DNA of 64,000 bases from contig NC_087078.1 of the NCBI RefSeq assembly GCF_026151205.1, forward strand, positions 4,669,675 to 4,733,674, given 5' to 3'. Of this stretch, positions 55,401 through 64,000 are shown in pieces; position 1 is the stretch's first letter; every line of letters begins with the position of its first letter. Under the pieces are notes generated by a model. It saw only the letters and a list, made by a program, of their open reading frames with translations, searched no databases and was not told where the DNA came from. The stretch is from Bolinopsis microptera (taxonomy: Eukaryota > Ctenophora > Tentaculata > Lobata > Bolinopsidae). The translations under genes were made by a program, and so were the position numbers.

Positions 55401-58296
55401 CATCAGTAATCCATGATTCTTGATTAAGTTTTGTGACTTTGTCGTTGATCAGGCGTTTGATGTAAGATTGTGGAATTGGGCAATTCAAAGTGGATTCACT
55501 GGTTGTACCATTTTTGGCCAGCTCGTCTGCTTTTTCATTACCCCACAATCCAATGTGTGCAGCTATCCATCTGATCTCTAAGGTGTTAGTGGATCCGAGT
55601 GTATTGAGGGTGTCGTAACAGTCTCTAGTAGTCCTACTCCTCGTTGAAGGTGAGGATATGGCTTGAATAGAGGAGAGACTGTCTGACCATATGATGATGT
55701 GTGTGTTTGTATAAGTTGATAGATATTTACAAGCTTCGATGATGGCAGTGAGTTCTGTTTGATAAACGGTGCAATAATCGGGAAGCTTGAATGATCTTTC
55801 ATCTAGTGTAGTGTTGTTGTTGTCTGTGGTGATAATATAACCAGCCCCGCTACCTGAGTCTGTGCGTGACCCGTCTGTGTAGCAGGTGATGGTTTCACTG
55901 GGGATGTTGTCGATGGTGTTTTGGAGTGAGCCTCTATAACCAATGTTGTCAGCTCCAGGAGTGGTGACCGTGAAGCGTCGTTCAAGCATCATGGTTGGTA
56001 TAGATAGGTCTCTCATCATTTTGTACTGTGCCATCATCACTGTATTTTTTAGTAGTTACTGGGCAGATCGTAAATTTCATAATGGGAAACAACTCAGACT
56101 ACCACCTACATGCTTAAAATTGAAAGCAAAATGACTGGAATAATAAGGAATAATAATGAACTAAGGCAAATATCTAACTGAAATTTTAGTGGAAAATCGT
56201 TCATTTTTCGAAGAATTTGTGCCCAAATTTTCGGTCGCCCAAATGAGTTCAAATTTTCTGCCCAAATTTTTCGGGCTCAAATAAATTGTGCTCAATATAA
56301 TGGCACACAAATTTTTGGGAACTAAGGTATATATTTTGTAGCTGAACTTCTACACAGTGATTGAGTGATAACTTGATAAGCTGTGTTGACTAAATCCTCG
56401 TTATTCTTTGCATCATTGTACATATTATAATCTCAATAAATTTCTATAATTAATGTAGCTGTGAAAGTAGCTCAAAAAAAAACTATATGTATATAGGCTA
56501 GGGACTTAATTATGTCCTCATATGAGCATATTCAAATTTCAATAGTCCAGTACTCCAGTTTTGAGTTATCAGTAGGTGCCCGTCAAGCGACAACGATAAA
56601 ATATTTTGTGATTTTGACACCACCTCGGTGTCCAGTTTTCAAAAGGGCATAAAAGCTCATAGTAAAGTCGTGTTAAAGTTGATTTCGTGGTTTCAGTAAA
56701 ATGGTAACAGATATACCTAGCTGCTATATAATCTTACTATATATAGTAAGACTTACTTATATATAAGTATATACTTATATATAAAGCGAAACGATATATA
56801 GTATAGATAGTAAAATTACTCACCATATGTCCTAATCCCGTAAATCCGACACTTTTCTTAATACTAGAGCTAGTCGACTCTCCTGAGTTTATGCGACTCA
56901 TCATCAAAAATATTACAGGGTGGGCTAATAGTAGCTTTACAGGGTGGGCCAATAGTAGCTTTACGGGGTGGTTTGAGATTAATATGCGTAATACAATGAC
57001 AAAATTTAAATATTGTCTGCGACAAAAGAAAAGTAATGGACTTAAAATCTCATCTTGTCCTTTAAGTTTATCAATATTCAATAAACACGTATTCAATAAA
57101 TCAAACTATAGCTGGCTCTTATTTCCAACCTTACAGCTTTTGAACATTAGAGGCTTGTAAAAGAAATAAAAAAGCTGAACATAAAACTCTCAAAAAGTGT
57201 ACTTATAAAAGAAGTGATAATAAATATAGCAGCAAAACTGAAAAGTGCCGAAGCATCTGCCTCATCTTCTTGCTAAAGCAATCAATACGAAACACTGAGG
57301 GAGCGTGGTATTGTCACTAGTATATATACTATATTATATAGAGCGTAGTATTTAATATACTCCCAATATGCTCTAACAGACCCACCAGCTGATAAAATAA
57401 ACGCTCAAGTGCAGTTACCTTTACAACCTACCTATGTGACCTACAAGGTGGCTCGTACATCGCCGCCCCCCTCTGAGAATATATTTATTTTTCTGTTTTA
57501 ATCACAATGTGATATATATAATGAGTTAGCAGGGTACCTAGCATGTATAACCAGAGAACTGCGGTTACTTACTCAAACAGCTCGGCGTGCGGATCTGTGA
57601 CTGTGAACGTTGGAGTAAACAACGACACCACCCAACAGTAGGAGTAAAAACAAAAACCTCCAGAGAGTTACCCTGGTTACTTCACTCTGTCTCCTGCTTC
57701 CTCCAGAGAGTTGCCCTGGTTACTTCACTCTGTCTCCTGCTTCCTCCAGAGAGTTGCCCTGGTTACTTCACTCTGTCTCCTGCTTCCTCCAGAGAGTTGC
57801 CCTGGTTACTTCACTCTGTCTCCTGTTTCCTCCAGAGAGTTGCCCTGGTTACTTCACTCTGTCTCCTGCTTCCTCCAGAGAGTTGCCATGGTTACCTCAC
57901 TCATCCAATGTGGACACACACATGCCAGCTAAATAAGTCTTTGTAAGCAAAGACTCTGAATTCCAGATCCTTGCCCTCCCAAAAAGAGGGATAGACCGGG
58001 TATAGAGCGGCACCCCCCTCATTAGGGGCACCACCCCAGGAAGGGCAGCAGTACTATAAGAGCATAAGTATTAAGCATACAGGCCTCTCACCCCATTTAT
58101 TTAATTGTCTCACCTGATCCCTCTGATCCGCAAAGCTCATCATTCTGGACGTTCGCCGGGACTGAGCGTAGTTTTCTGAAACCCCACTGGTGGAGGCCAC
58201 ACTCCCCTTCCTCGATCCGAGCACACTCATTCTCCGAGGAGCAACTAAGCTCATTCTGCGTGAGACGGCGCTTTCTCGCCTTACTGTTTCATTCAT
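46372..58296 (-). CDS. Gene 1 (joined exons): Tctex-type dynein light chain with Ser/Arg-rich N-terminus
   Basis: Axonemal or cytoplasmic dynein light chain of the Tctex1-domain (DYNLT/TCTEX1D) family. Exons: 58296-58114, 57600-57573, 56924-56824, 51974-51867, 49626-49525, 48119-47989, 46657-46592, 46471-46372. They sum to 819 nt (272 residues) with agreeing phases. The C-terminal ~125 residues carry the family signatures: YENTFQLEPKDNQKFP, LTTNLSELIRTQVKQ, FKIVVMVLIGSMEGQGVRC, ASRCLWYPQCD and LFAVGTVYGVYYE before the stop. The N-terminal extension has repeated basophilic-kinase-type sites (SRRMS, PRRMS, SRKGS, SRRTS), similar in style to the N-terminus of vertebrate TCTEX1D4. Exons 2 and 3 are the least certain. 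Confidence 0.87.
46592..46657 (-). CDS. Gene 1 exon 7
   Basis: Acceptor ATATTGTTTCAG, donor CTTCTAG|GTTTGG. Reads FKIVVMVLIGSMEGQGVRCA then S. Phase 2 in and out. Confidence 0.9.
47085..47930. repeat. ~270-290-bp tandem repeat, 3 copies, in a gene 1 intron
   Basis: cgcccacgtgcaaattag recurs at about 47113, 47402 and 47673, followed each time by gcacgtgcaattatt-like and tttaaatcggctgtat-like blocks. Copies differ by several percent. Confidence 0.85.
47989..48119 (-). CDS. Gene 1 exon 6
   Basis: Acceptor CTTACCTCAAG, donor AAATAG|GTAAAC. Reads LIQAIFNSNLRDKKYISDSS, RNLTTNLSELIRTQVKQELG, KQN. Matches the helical middle of a Tctex1 domain. Phase 0 in, 2 out. Confidence 0.9.
48235..48450. repeat. 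Dispersed repeat, inverted copy of 53750-53940
   Basis: tttgatggtttgaataatcg and ggccattcaagttg here are the complement of the sequence at 53750-53940 with moderate divergence. Both copies lie in gene 1 introns. Confidence 0.75.
48689..49152. mobile_element. 464-bp MITE with 23-bp terminal inverted repeats
   Basis: GTCACCTCCCAAGTAAAAGG at the left is perfectly complementary to the right end (cttttacttgggaggtgac). No coding capacity and no clear target duplication. In the intron between gene 1 exons 5 and 6. Confidence 0.85.
49525..49626 (-). CDS. Gene 1 exon 5, start of the Tctex1 domain
   Basis: Acceptor TTGTATTTCAG, donor ATCAAG|GTAACA. 34 codons: DGPKGPAVLYENTFQLEPK then DNQKFPTKKAEDVIK. 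Phase 0 in and out. Confidence 0.93.
49655..50344 (-). repeat. 38-bp array (first part), about 18 copies
   Basis: Unit gaaatactaactgtcacgtg then actgaagctgattcatta. In gene orientation each unit has GACA|GTTAGTATT, close to the exon 4 junction GAC|GTTAGTATT. Each unit also has a CACGTG E-box. The same array resumes after the hAT-like insertion. Confidence 0.93.
50345..51224. mobile_element. 880-bp hAT-like non-autonomous element with a tRNA-like core
   Basis: Imperfect inverted tips (CAAGGATGGTAAATGCG against CATCGATGGTAAATACG) flanked by identical AGAAATAC (50337-50344 and 51225-51232), an 8-bp duplication taken from the 38-bp array unit. It therefore inserted after the array had expanded. 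No transposase. Contains a tRNA-like segment at about 50484-50555. Confidence 0.85.
50484..50555 (+). tRNA. tRNA-like sequence (probably tRNA-derived, not functional)
   Basis: Has an A-box-like TGGCCTAATTGG and a B-box-like GAGTTCGAGACTC at tRNA spacing. The acceptor and anticodon stems pair poorly, so a working tRNA is unlikely. Probably an internal RNA polymerase III promoter from a captured tRNA or SINE. Confidence 0.55.
51225..51860 (-). repeat. 38-bp array (second part), about 17 copies
   Basis: Continuation of the array at 49655-50344, running up to the exon 4 donor. Variants tatcac and gaactac recur at intervals, suggesting block duplication. Confidence 0.93.
51867..51974 (-). CDS. 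Gene 1 exon 4
   Basis: Acceptor CTAATGTTTCAG. Reads KRWQDAINRVSLNLQTTRKS and STRGGSFHSDSEVD. Donor taken as GTAGAC|GTTAGT; GTGAA|GTAGAC six bases earlier also keeps phase 0 and would drop two residues. Confidence 0.82.
51975..53600. other. Gene 1 intron, nothing recognised
   Basis: Unique AT-rich sequence with short open frames that lack matching splice sites. A CAAA run lies at 53402-53420. Confidence 0.45.
53620..53722. repeat. Two poly-G tracts (16-20 G each)
   Basis: G-runs at about 53620-53646 and 53701-53728, each preceded by a taagttagct- or tgttagctgg-like sequence, so a ~80-bp duplication. G-quadruplex potential on the plus strand. Confidence 0.9.
53994..56327. mobile_element. ~1.1-kb TA-target MITE interrupted by a nested LINE
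   Basis: Tips CCTTAATTCCCAAAAATTTG and the complement of CCTTAGTTCCCAAAAATTTG, flanked by TA on each side (Tc1/mariner-type target). Subterminal aaatttgggc/gcccaaattt palindromes. It was split by the LINE insertion at 54781-56014. Confidence 0.82.
54781..56014 (-). mobile_element. 5'-truncated LINE with RNase H, poly(A) tail and 13-bp target duplication
   Basis: The minus-strand frame ending at 55015 has an RNase H domain: CYTDGSRTDSGSGAGY (first Asp), QTELTAIIEAC (Glu), WSDSLSSIQAI (second Asp) and WIAAHIGLWGNEKADELAK (His and last Asp). A CPKCGDEEETVSHFLGQCP zinc knuckle follows. This layout belongs to I/Jockey-type LINEs. Its poly(A) lies at 54781-54803. ATCATTTTGTACT at 54770-54782 and 56015-56027 is the target duplication, so the first residues of the frame (MMMAQYKM) come from flanking DNA. 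The endonuclease and RT are absent. Confidence 0.92.
56328..56823. other. Gene 1 intron, AT-rich with a TA-rich palindromic tract
   Basis: Bases 56715-56810 are tatatataagta-type repeats. No exon seen. Confidence 0.5.
56824..56924 (-). CDS. Gene 1 exon 3, Ser-rich
   Basis: Strong donor CATATG|GTGAGT. Reads SRINSGESTSSSIKKSVGFT then GLGHM. The acceptor is uncertain: TACTATTAG at 56925 gives phase 1 in and the right frame, adding HPVIFLMM; GATGATGAG further inside is the alternative but its phase does not match. Confidence 0.62.
56915..56975 (-). repeat. 24-bp duplication over the exon 3 acceptor
   Basis: acagggtgggctaatagtag and acagggtgggccaatagtag sit 24 bases apart, with a third partial copy. 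The proposed acceptor (CTATTAG) is in the copy nearest the exon. Confidence 0.8.
57573..57600 (-). CDS. Gene 1 exon 2, small and tentative
   Basis: Donor GTTTGA|GTAAGT is very strong. Acceptor CGTTCACAG (or CACAG six bases later). In the frame set by exon 1 it reads SQIRTPSCL or IRTPSCL and ends in phase 1, which is what exon 3 needs. Confidence 0.5.
57658..57897. repeat. 43-bp minisatellite, about 5 copies
   Basis: Unit ctccagagagttgccctggt then tacttcactctgtctcctgc and ttc. Lies in the intron between gene 1 exons 1 and 2. Confidence 0.95.
58114..58296 (-). CDS. Gene 1 exon 1 with start codon
   Basis: ATG at 58296-58294, 61 codons, donor GATCAG|GTGAGA, phase 0. Reads MNETVRRESAVSRRMSLVA, PRRMSVLGSRKGSVASTSGV and SRRTSRMMSFADQRDQ. 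The recurring R-R/K-x-S pattern suggests phosphorylation by PKA-like kinases. Confidence 0.85.
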
Positions 58297-59300
58297 GTTG
58301 TCCTGGTGTCTTGGTAATACTGATAGTCAAATATTAATAAGTGAACACTGATCAATGTTTAAACTTTCGGATACAAAAAGTAAAAGCAAGCCGAAGACGA
58401 TTAACACATGTATTTTGAAAGCTCCTGTTAAAACAAACTTTTCGTATCTCTTATATGTTTTAAAACAAATCCCCCTCCAAGTAAAAGCAAGGTTCATATT
58501 TGAGACAAAAGAAAAGCGCCTTCCAGCGCCCTCCAGCGGCCTTTAGCGCCCTGTAGCGCCCACAAAATGTCTTATCAAAAGATTGCAATGAGGTGTGATA
58601 ACCTCGAAGAAAACTGCAAACAATAACAGTTCCTAAAGGCGATGTTTAACGATTCGGTGATCACCTTAACAGTTAGTGTTGGTAGTTACATCGTTATCGT
58701 CATGGTAACGCTAATGATTTATACTGATAGACAACACCACGTGGTGTCAAGTCTCTTGGTAATCGATCTGTAATTAACTAGCCTCAAATTCGTTAACAAT
58801 TAGATGAGCATATTCGATCAAGTAACTAGTGTAATGAAGCATAGAGTTGTGAAACTATTAAACTTTATATTCTTTGAACAAGTCAGGAAAAAAGTTCGAT
58901 TGGGGAAAAAAAACCATTCAGGTTTTTCATATCAGGGTACCTATAAATCATTAAGTATAACTATAAGCTCTAACTTTAAGACTTTGCAACAAAATTGCGA
59001 CAGAATATATTAACTATATTATTAAATAATATATTTAATATATTAACTATAATATTACTTAGTAATATAGTTAATATTACTTAGTGATAAAAGTAATATA
59101 GTTAATATTAATTCATTTTAAAATCTTTAAGACGTTCTCGTGCAATAGTACGTTTAAATGAGTGTATGGTATTTTCAGTTTTAAAGATATCAAAGTCACC
59201 ACGATGAAGGACAACTTGCTTTATGATTTGCTGGCAGACTAAAGAAAAAATTAAACATTTTTATGAATTTAATTAGATAAGAAATATTGTTGCGTGCAAT
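58297..59300. other. Upstream region of gene 1
   Basis: Contains a short ccagcgccct/tagcgccct repeat at 58518-58560, about 220 bp upstream of the start codon, and TA-rich palindromic stretches near 59010-59110 (ttaatatattaactat). No TATA box or start site could be fixed. Confidence 0.45.
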
Positions 59301-59965
59301 AAATGCTCGGGTCGATTGTTAAGTGTTTGTCATCGAAGGTTATGAAGGTTCCACCAGAGCACCAGTAGACATAAGCATCGAAAGCAGGGCTTTGGCTCGA
59401 CTTCCGAGGCGGGGTGTCCGTGAGGACCCTGGTCGTAATCAGCTGATCTGCACTGTTTTAGTGTATCCTGATACTTGAAATCTCGGAAACTGCCTACGTA
59501 CGGGGTAGACAGCCACGGATGATTTTGTTTGTGAGGTTTTCATCACTTCCTGAATCCTGACATGAGCCAGACCTTAGCTGGATCCTTCCCATCCCTTTTT
59601 CTTTACTTCCCGTCACGTTCAGTCTACATCTTCAGTTTTCATTATCAGTTAGAGCTGCCTTGCTCTCGAACAGTTCATCACGGTACCTTATTTGGAGGCC
59701 TCCTGCGGGGTAACACCGGATCTCAGGACTCAGACACTGCAGCTAGTGGCTAACTTACCGCACACGGCTTAGTTTCTGTGTCTTTTCCGTGTGTGCCGTT
59801 TTGTGCCGCCGGCCTCTTTGCTGTTCTCGCGTTTGTATTGTGCTCACCCACTCCTCAGTTGTATCACGTCGTGACCCCCATTGTCGTTTCACTAAGTGGT
59901 AGTATCGTGGCCACGATACAGCCGCGCAGTCGTGCGGGGCAGGTCTACAACGTATGACAACTCCT
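59300..59965. other. GC-richer unidentified segment ending in a dispersed repeat
   Basis: Composition differs from its surroundings. The end (59875-59962) matches the flanks of the MITE at 61876-62737 and so is a second copy of that host repeat without the insertion. It includes an 18-bp perfect palindrome GTATCGTGGCCACGATAC near 59912. Confidence 0.55.
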
Positions 59966-60204
59966 CAGTTTGCTGTTCATTTGACAGAGTTACTGAAACT
60001 ACAAAGTTCTCACTCACCATCACAGCCCAATCAAAATTATGCAATCAAAATCACTATACACCCACGATCATATGATCAAAACACAAAGTTTTGAAATATA
60101 CTTTTTCTGTTTGAGATTTGAATAAGGATGATAATTAATCACTCTACACTCGACTGTCACGTGACTTTTTCAACCCGTTCTCTAGCTGGTCCTGAACGAC
60201 TATT

Positions 60205-60290
60205 CGAAACCCTAACCCTCTTATCTGATCCCAACCCTAACCCTAACCCAATCCTTAACAAAAGCAGATGCTGAAACCCTAACCCTAACG
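60205..60290. repeat. Degenerate telomere-like CCCTAA repeats
   Basis: aaccctaaccctcttatctg, then cccaaccctaaccctaaccc and gaaaccctaaccctaacgag. Short and interrupted; an interstitial patch, not a chromosome end. Confidence 0.85.
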
Positions 60291-60479
60291 AGAAATTAGA
60301 CTAACTTCCTTATACGGTCATATCACGTGATCGAGACAGTTTTTCGCCTATATCTCGTCAGGGGAGCATTTTAACCTTAAGTCATGGGGGTGATTCGGAA
60401 TCAGCGTCCGAAAATACATCGATTGAAGTTGGTTTCAACTGTCGGGGGCCCTTTTAAAGCAATCTCGAAGATCGACTGT

Positions 60480-61800
60480 AGAGTGATTTAGTACGCTTGT
60501 TTGAATAACGTTACTGTAATGTTCCAAATTATATTTCAAACTATTCTGTTTTATAAAAATCATGAAATATCAGGGGCGATATATATGTCTGTGAATACTT
60601 ACAATCTGTACCAGCAGTTAGTTAGAAGAGATAAATGGGATGTCCAATGGCAATACATGTAATTCGTAGAATGTAAGTTAATTTTTGTGAAAAGGCGATA
60701 AAATTAAGTGAGGTCGCAAAATTATTTGCTCGAACAGTGATTTAGAAAAAAAGATAATTTATTTAGAAATTCATGGCATTTTATTTGCCCTTTAAGCGGA
60801 TAGATATTTTTATCCGCGTCCATATTTAAAGATAATTAAAAATCAAAATCTTCGTGCAAGAATAGTCTCAATATTGAGGTTCTGTATTGAAAAAAGAAAA
60901 TTTAATTCATACATTTATAAGAAACTTATCGACTAATAAATTCGATAGAAATAGCAATAGCAATACATCTGTTTAAACGATTCTATTAAGTTTAACTGCA
61001 GGGAAGAAAATCTTTAAAATTTTTATAAAACTTGAAGCAAATTAATAGAATGACTTATGTTAATAACATTGTAACATTGTTACTATTACACAGCGATAAA
61101 GACAGAAGATGATTACATTACAATGATTGTAATGGGACGAGTTGGAGTGGGGCGACATGTTGAAGTCACAGGATTCGTTTATTTGAGGATTGTTAGAAGG
61201 AGAGTCTTGAAGTCCCCACTCGTGTCTTCCTGCAAAGTAATCACAATCATTCCCAAAAAATTGATAAGTCATTCCGGACTGTCGCCGTACCCATACGCAA
61301 AATGATACTGAGAATGAAACCGGCCTGCAGACTACCACAAGCTCAGTTAGTGCAGCAGTGAAGTGACTCTATTCTTGGTATCATTTTGCAAATGGGTACG
61401 GTAACTTAACTTGATATCATTTCCTTTTGTTTGAAAAAAGGAGACACTGGCGATTCATGTCCACTTTACCTAATTTAGGGCTTTGGTTAAAACTATTACT
61501 TCCTTTTGGTTGATGTAAGGGTCCTTTACAAAGTTAAATTGTAAAAGTAAAACTGAGAACTCCATTGAGCTGAATCGTGAAGTAATTTCAACGATCTCAA
61601 AATTATATCTTTTAAAACATTTACTTGTATTTGAATCAGCATATTTCTTGATATCTGACTGAATATAGCACTTTATATCCATTCAAGTTGCAGTATTATA
61701 TTGATATATGTAATTTAATTTTAACAGTTTTGGGAAAGCATGATCTAATCGATTTTCAACTTTTAAACCAGCATATGTGTCAATATATACCTATAAAAAG
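60480..61800. other. Intergenic sequence, no firm gene
   Basis: AT-rich. An open minus-strand stretch at 61290-61110 has a TTTGCAG acceptor look-alike and reads HEWGLQDSPSNNP, but no partner exons were found. Confidence 0.4.
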
Positions 61801-61875
61801 CTTGTATCACATCGTGACCCCCACGGTCGTTTTACTATAATAGAGTTTCAACGATACAGGGGGAGCCGCGCACTA

Positions 61876-62737
61876 TAGTAGAGGCTCTTACGGGCATTGT
61901 CTGCTCGATACGTTAGGGACCCCAGATACACCTTACTAGACGTATTTTTGACCGTAGAATCGATTGAAAGTGGTTTCAAGATGATTGGACTGATTGTTCT
62001 GGGGTAAAATCGCAAAAAACCGATTTTTGGGCCAAAAATAGGCCAAAAAACCATGTTTTTTGATATTTTGAGCAAGTTAATTTTGTTGGCATGTCGGCAA
62101 AACTTGCATAAAGATAGCTAAAAGACAGCCGCACAAGATTGTATAAAAATAAAACAAATCCCTCTATTTGTTCTGAGGTAAAAATCCAAAAAAGTGGTAA
62201 AAATTTTGACTTTTTTGCTTGAAGTTTGAATAATTTTTTGCAGTTGTATTAAATCAACCCAAAAATAGTCACATCGTGTTTGCCTAAATTTTTCCTTTCC
62301 GAGAAGTACCCACTTCATATACTTTATCGAAGTTTGAATATTGTCACTCCGCAAGCGTTTTTGCCAAATTTTCGACGCGCACTACGCGCAAAAGCATTTA
62401 GTTGTTATCAATTGGCACCCGCGCGTTCATCATAAATTTCAAACAGCTATAACTCAGCGAGATTATGTCCGTTCTAGCTCATATTTTCACACTAAATAGA
62501 AAATAATGTGATCTTATTGCTGACAAAATATGAATATAATTACTTTATTTGCCTTAGAGTAATAGACTGTCAAAGTTTAAAACGCGCATTGGTATAGCAC
62601 GTGACTAATAAGGCCAAATTTATACTTCTTAACATATTATCGATCCTTAGACATCATACTATTGTGTCCAATTAGCGGTTAGGTCTCTAAACTCGTAGCA
62701 GAAAACACGTCTTTTTGCCCGTAAGAGCCTCTACTAC
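61876..62737. mobile_element. 862-bp TA-target MITE in a dispersed repeat
   Basis: Ends AGTAGAGGCTCTTACGGGC and its complement, flanked by TA. The surrounding host repeat (cacatcgtgacccccacggt ... gtcatacaacgtatgacaa) exists without the insertion at 59875-59962, which defines the boundaries. No transposase visible. Confidence 0.85.
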
Positions 62738-62769
62738 TAGTGCGCGGCGGGTCATACAACGTATGACAA

Positions 62770-63120
62770 TAAAAAGCAGAACTGAGCTCCAAAACCTAAG
62801 GGATGGCCCAACACCAGAAAATACTAAATCACAAAATTATTTTTTTTACAAAGTAACTAAAAAAAATTGACTTGAAGATCTGTAGTCCGAAATGACTGTA
62901 GGTATTTCGTATAACTATAAATCTGCGGACATTTGAATTCAGGCTACAACTGAGAGGCAAACCGTCCTGAATATATATTTAGTTTATGTATGTTTATACT
63001 TTTATCTTTTTACATATATTACCGATTACGTCTTACGACAATCTGTCGTAGAACAAAAAAAAAACTACTTCCCGATAGTCATGAAGCTGCAAAATTGCTT
63101 TTTTTGTGCACCTGAATATA
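62770..63120. other. No gene seen
   Basis: AT-rich sequence before the terminal minisatellite. Nothing recognised. Confidence 0.4.
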
Positions 63121-63127
63121 GCGATTT

Positions 63128-64000
63128 TGGGTCTCGGAGAGGTTTGTTACTAACTTTAATGAAGTCTCGGAGAGGTTTGTTACCAACTTTAATGAAGTCT
63201 CGGAGAGGTTTGTTACTAACTTTAATGAAGTCTCGGAGAGGTTTGTTACTAACTTCAATGAAGTCTCGGAGAGGTTTGTTACTAACTTTAATGAAGTCTC
63301 GGAGAGGTTTGTTACTAACTTTAATGAAGTCTCGGAGAGAAGTCTCGGAGAGGTTTGTTACTAACTTTAATGAAGTCTCGGAGAGGTTTGTTACTAACTT
63401 CAATGAAGTCTCGGAGAGGTTTGTTACTAACTTTAATGAAGTCTCGGAGAGGTTTGTTACTAACTATAATGAAGTCTCGGAGAGGTTTGTTACTAACTTT
63501 AATGAAGTCTCGGAGAGGTTTGTTACTAACTTTAATGAAGTCTGGGAGAGGTTTGTTACTAACTTTAATGAAGTCTGGGAGAGGTTTGTTACTAACTTTA
63601 ATGAAGTCTCGGAGAGGTTTGTTACTAACTTTAATGAAGTCTCGGAGAGGTTTGTTACTAACTTTAATGAAGTCTCGGAGAGGTTTGTTACTAACTTCAA
63701 TGAAGTCTCGGAGAGGTTTGTTACTAACTTTAATGAAGTCTCGGAGAGGTTTGTTACTAACTTCAATGAAGTCTCGGAGAGGTTTGTTACTAACTTTAAT
63801 GAAGTCTCGGAGAGGTTTGTTACTAACTTTAATGAAGTCTGGGAGAGGTTTGTTACTAACTATAATGAAGTCTCGGAGAGGTTTGTTACTAACTTTAATG
63901 AAGTCTGGGAGAGGTTTGTTACTAACTTTAATGAAGTCTCGGAGAGGTTTGTTACTAACTTTAATGAAGTCTCGGAGAGGTTTGTTACCTAACTTTAATG
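63128..64000. repeat. 33-bp minisatellite, about 26 copies, running off the right edge
   Basis: Unit tctcggagaggtttgttact then aactttaatgaag, with one irregular join at 63337-63350. 33 bp is 11 codons, so it is open as SERFVTNFNEV on the plus strand and also in the minus strand. No start context or splice site supports coding. Confidence 0.96.

Noticed and set aside
59900-59945. U4 snRNA-like stretch (agtggtagtatcgtggcca)
   Set aside because: Resemblance is limited to about 19 bases and overlaps an 18-bp palindrome within a dispersed repeat; no further U4 structure follows.
61110-61305. Minus-strand coding-like stretch (HEWGLQDSPSNNP)
   Set aside because: No partner exons or donor in phase; left as unproven.
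63081-64000. 303-codon ORF of SERFVTNFNEV repeats
   Set aside because: Unit of 33 bp keeps the frame open by itself; the opposite strand is also open and no splice or start context supports a gene.

Overview
This is a metazoan (animal) nuclear window: AT-rich, intron-rich, full of minisatellites and decayed transposons, with no bacterial-style operons. The evidence is three spliced animal-type genes (a Tctex-type dynein light chain, a PDZ plus coiled-coil scaffold, and an unrecognised protein) and animal transposon families (LINE endonuclease/RT and RNase H, Penelope-like RT, hAT, TA-target MITEs). Species is not assignable by eye; a marine invertebrate is a guess.

Layout. 1-1.54 kb: minus-strand LINE fragment. 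1.54-10.3 kb: gene-poor repeats: one ~490 bp dispersed family in several copies, a hAT relic at 3493-4295, a 370 bp (AC)n tract, several minisatellites and a diverged foldback relative. 10.37-12.74 kb: last five exons of a plus-strand gene of unknown function (gene 3). 13.6-42.1 kb: a minus-strand gene (gene 2) reconstructed here as 19 exons whose phases all agree and sum to 2649 nt (882 residues), with a PDZ domain resembling neurabin/spinophilin, a coiled coil and an acidic tail. 42.1-46.4 kb: intergenic, mostly a 60-bp minisatellite. 46.4-58.3 kb: a minus-strand gene (gene 1) for a Tctex1-domain dynein light chain with a Ser/Arg-rich N-terminal extension, read as eight exons (819 nt, 272 residues). 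58.3-64 kb: intergenic sequence, a TA-target MITE and a 33-bp minisatellite running off the right edge.

The most notable signal is that many tandem arrays are not random intronic filler: their repeat unit contains an exon-intron junction. On the acceptor side, the 3' splice site plus the first bases of the exon are duplicated (77 copies of 65 bp before the second PDZ exon; 5 copies near 15.8 kb; 3 near 18 kb; 2 at 19.7 kb; 2 at 56.9 kb). On the donor side, the exon end plus 5' splice site, or the donor itself, is duplicated (10.8, 11.25, 11.75, 29.6, 32.2, 33.9 and 49.7-51.9 kb). This occurs in all three genes, on both strands. Every acceptor array has only acceptors and every donor array only donors, so no complete extra exon is created, which may be why they are tolerated.

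Most long ORFs here are artefacts of repeat units whose length is a multiple of three. Exon boundaries were inferred by eye from splice motifs, reading frame and protein-family resemblance; no transcript data were available.
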